From Setophaga petechia (taxonomy: Eukaryota > Chordata > Aves > Passeriformes > Parulidae), in NCBI GenBank assembly GCA_024362935.1, contig JANCRA010000001.1:61098930-61162929 (forward strand): DNA of 64,000 bases, in the 5' to 3' direction. The notes under the pieces were generated by a model. That model was not told the origin of the DNA and made no database searches. It saw only the letters and a list, made by a program, of their open reading frames with translations. Shown in pieces: positions 63,908 to 64,000 of the stretch. Numbering within the stretch: position 1 is the stretch's first letter; each line of letters opens with the position of its first letter. The translations under genes and the position numbers were made by a program.

Positions 63908-64000
63908 CTGGAAGAAGAACAGAAGAAAAATCTGCCTCCAGTGAGGACTGTTCTGGTGGGCAAAGTCCAAATTCTATTCTTCAGAGAAAAAAAGGGAGGA
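63908..64000. other. Short remaining edge
   Basis: This holds the polypyrimidine tract of the possible minus-strand acceptor and about 70 bp of unremarkable sequence up to the window edge. Confidence 0.4.

Overview
This is a eukaryotic window, almost certainly from a bird and probably a passerine. The evidence for a bird is a degraded CR1-type LINE 3' end at about 47.06-47.33 kb, sparse interspersed repeats, moderately AT-rich non-coding DNA broken by small GC-rich islands, and a huge satellite with a 191-bp monomer. A 191-bp centromere-associated satellite (Tgut191A) has been reported in zebra finch. I can match only the monomer length, not the sequence, so that identity is a hypothesis. No bacterial or plasmid features are present.

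Layout. (1) Positions 1-27741 are satellite DNA. The array runs off the left edge. It is made of two diverged 191-bp monomers (A and B) alternating head to tail as a 382-bp dimer; a 383-bp variant carries one extra T. I count 69 regular dimers starting between 138 and 26121. Diagnostic variants show higher-order structure: a five-dimer block copied three times in the left 8 kb, and 3438-bp (nine-dimer) spacings in two separate places further right. The last units decay (26366-26925), the orientation flips at about 26925, and about 4.3 inverted, diverged monomers end at about 27741. (2) Positions 27742-47060 are AT-rich single-copy-looking DNA with no gene I can support. They are interrupted by a GC-rich 523-bp segment (32545-33067) with short terminal inverted repeats, possibly a solo LTR. 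(3) Positions 47.0-49.1 kb form a GC-rich island. It holds a CR1 3' end, a plausible two-exon gene for a 150-residue single-pass membrane protein, a 44-bp minisatellite that starts at the stop codon, a polyadenylation signal, and more GC-rich DNA. (4) Positions 49.1-64.0 kb are again AT-rich and gene-poor, with a small tandem hairpin repeat near 62.58 kb and a possible minus-strand terminal exon near 63.8 kb.

Interpretation. The window looks like the edge of a centromeric or pericentromeric array passing into gene-poor flanking DNA. The most notable parts are the higher-order organisation and edge inversion of the array, and the small unrecognised gene beside a CR1 fragment. The many overlapping open frames of 60-120 codons inside the array are a by-product of the repeat and are not annotated as genes.
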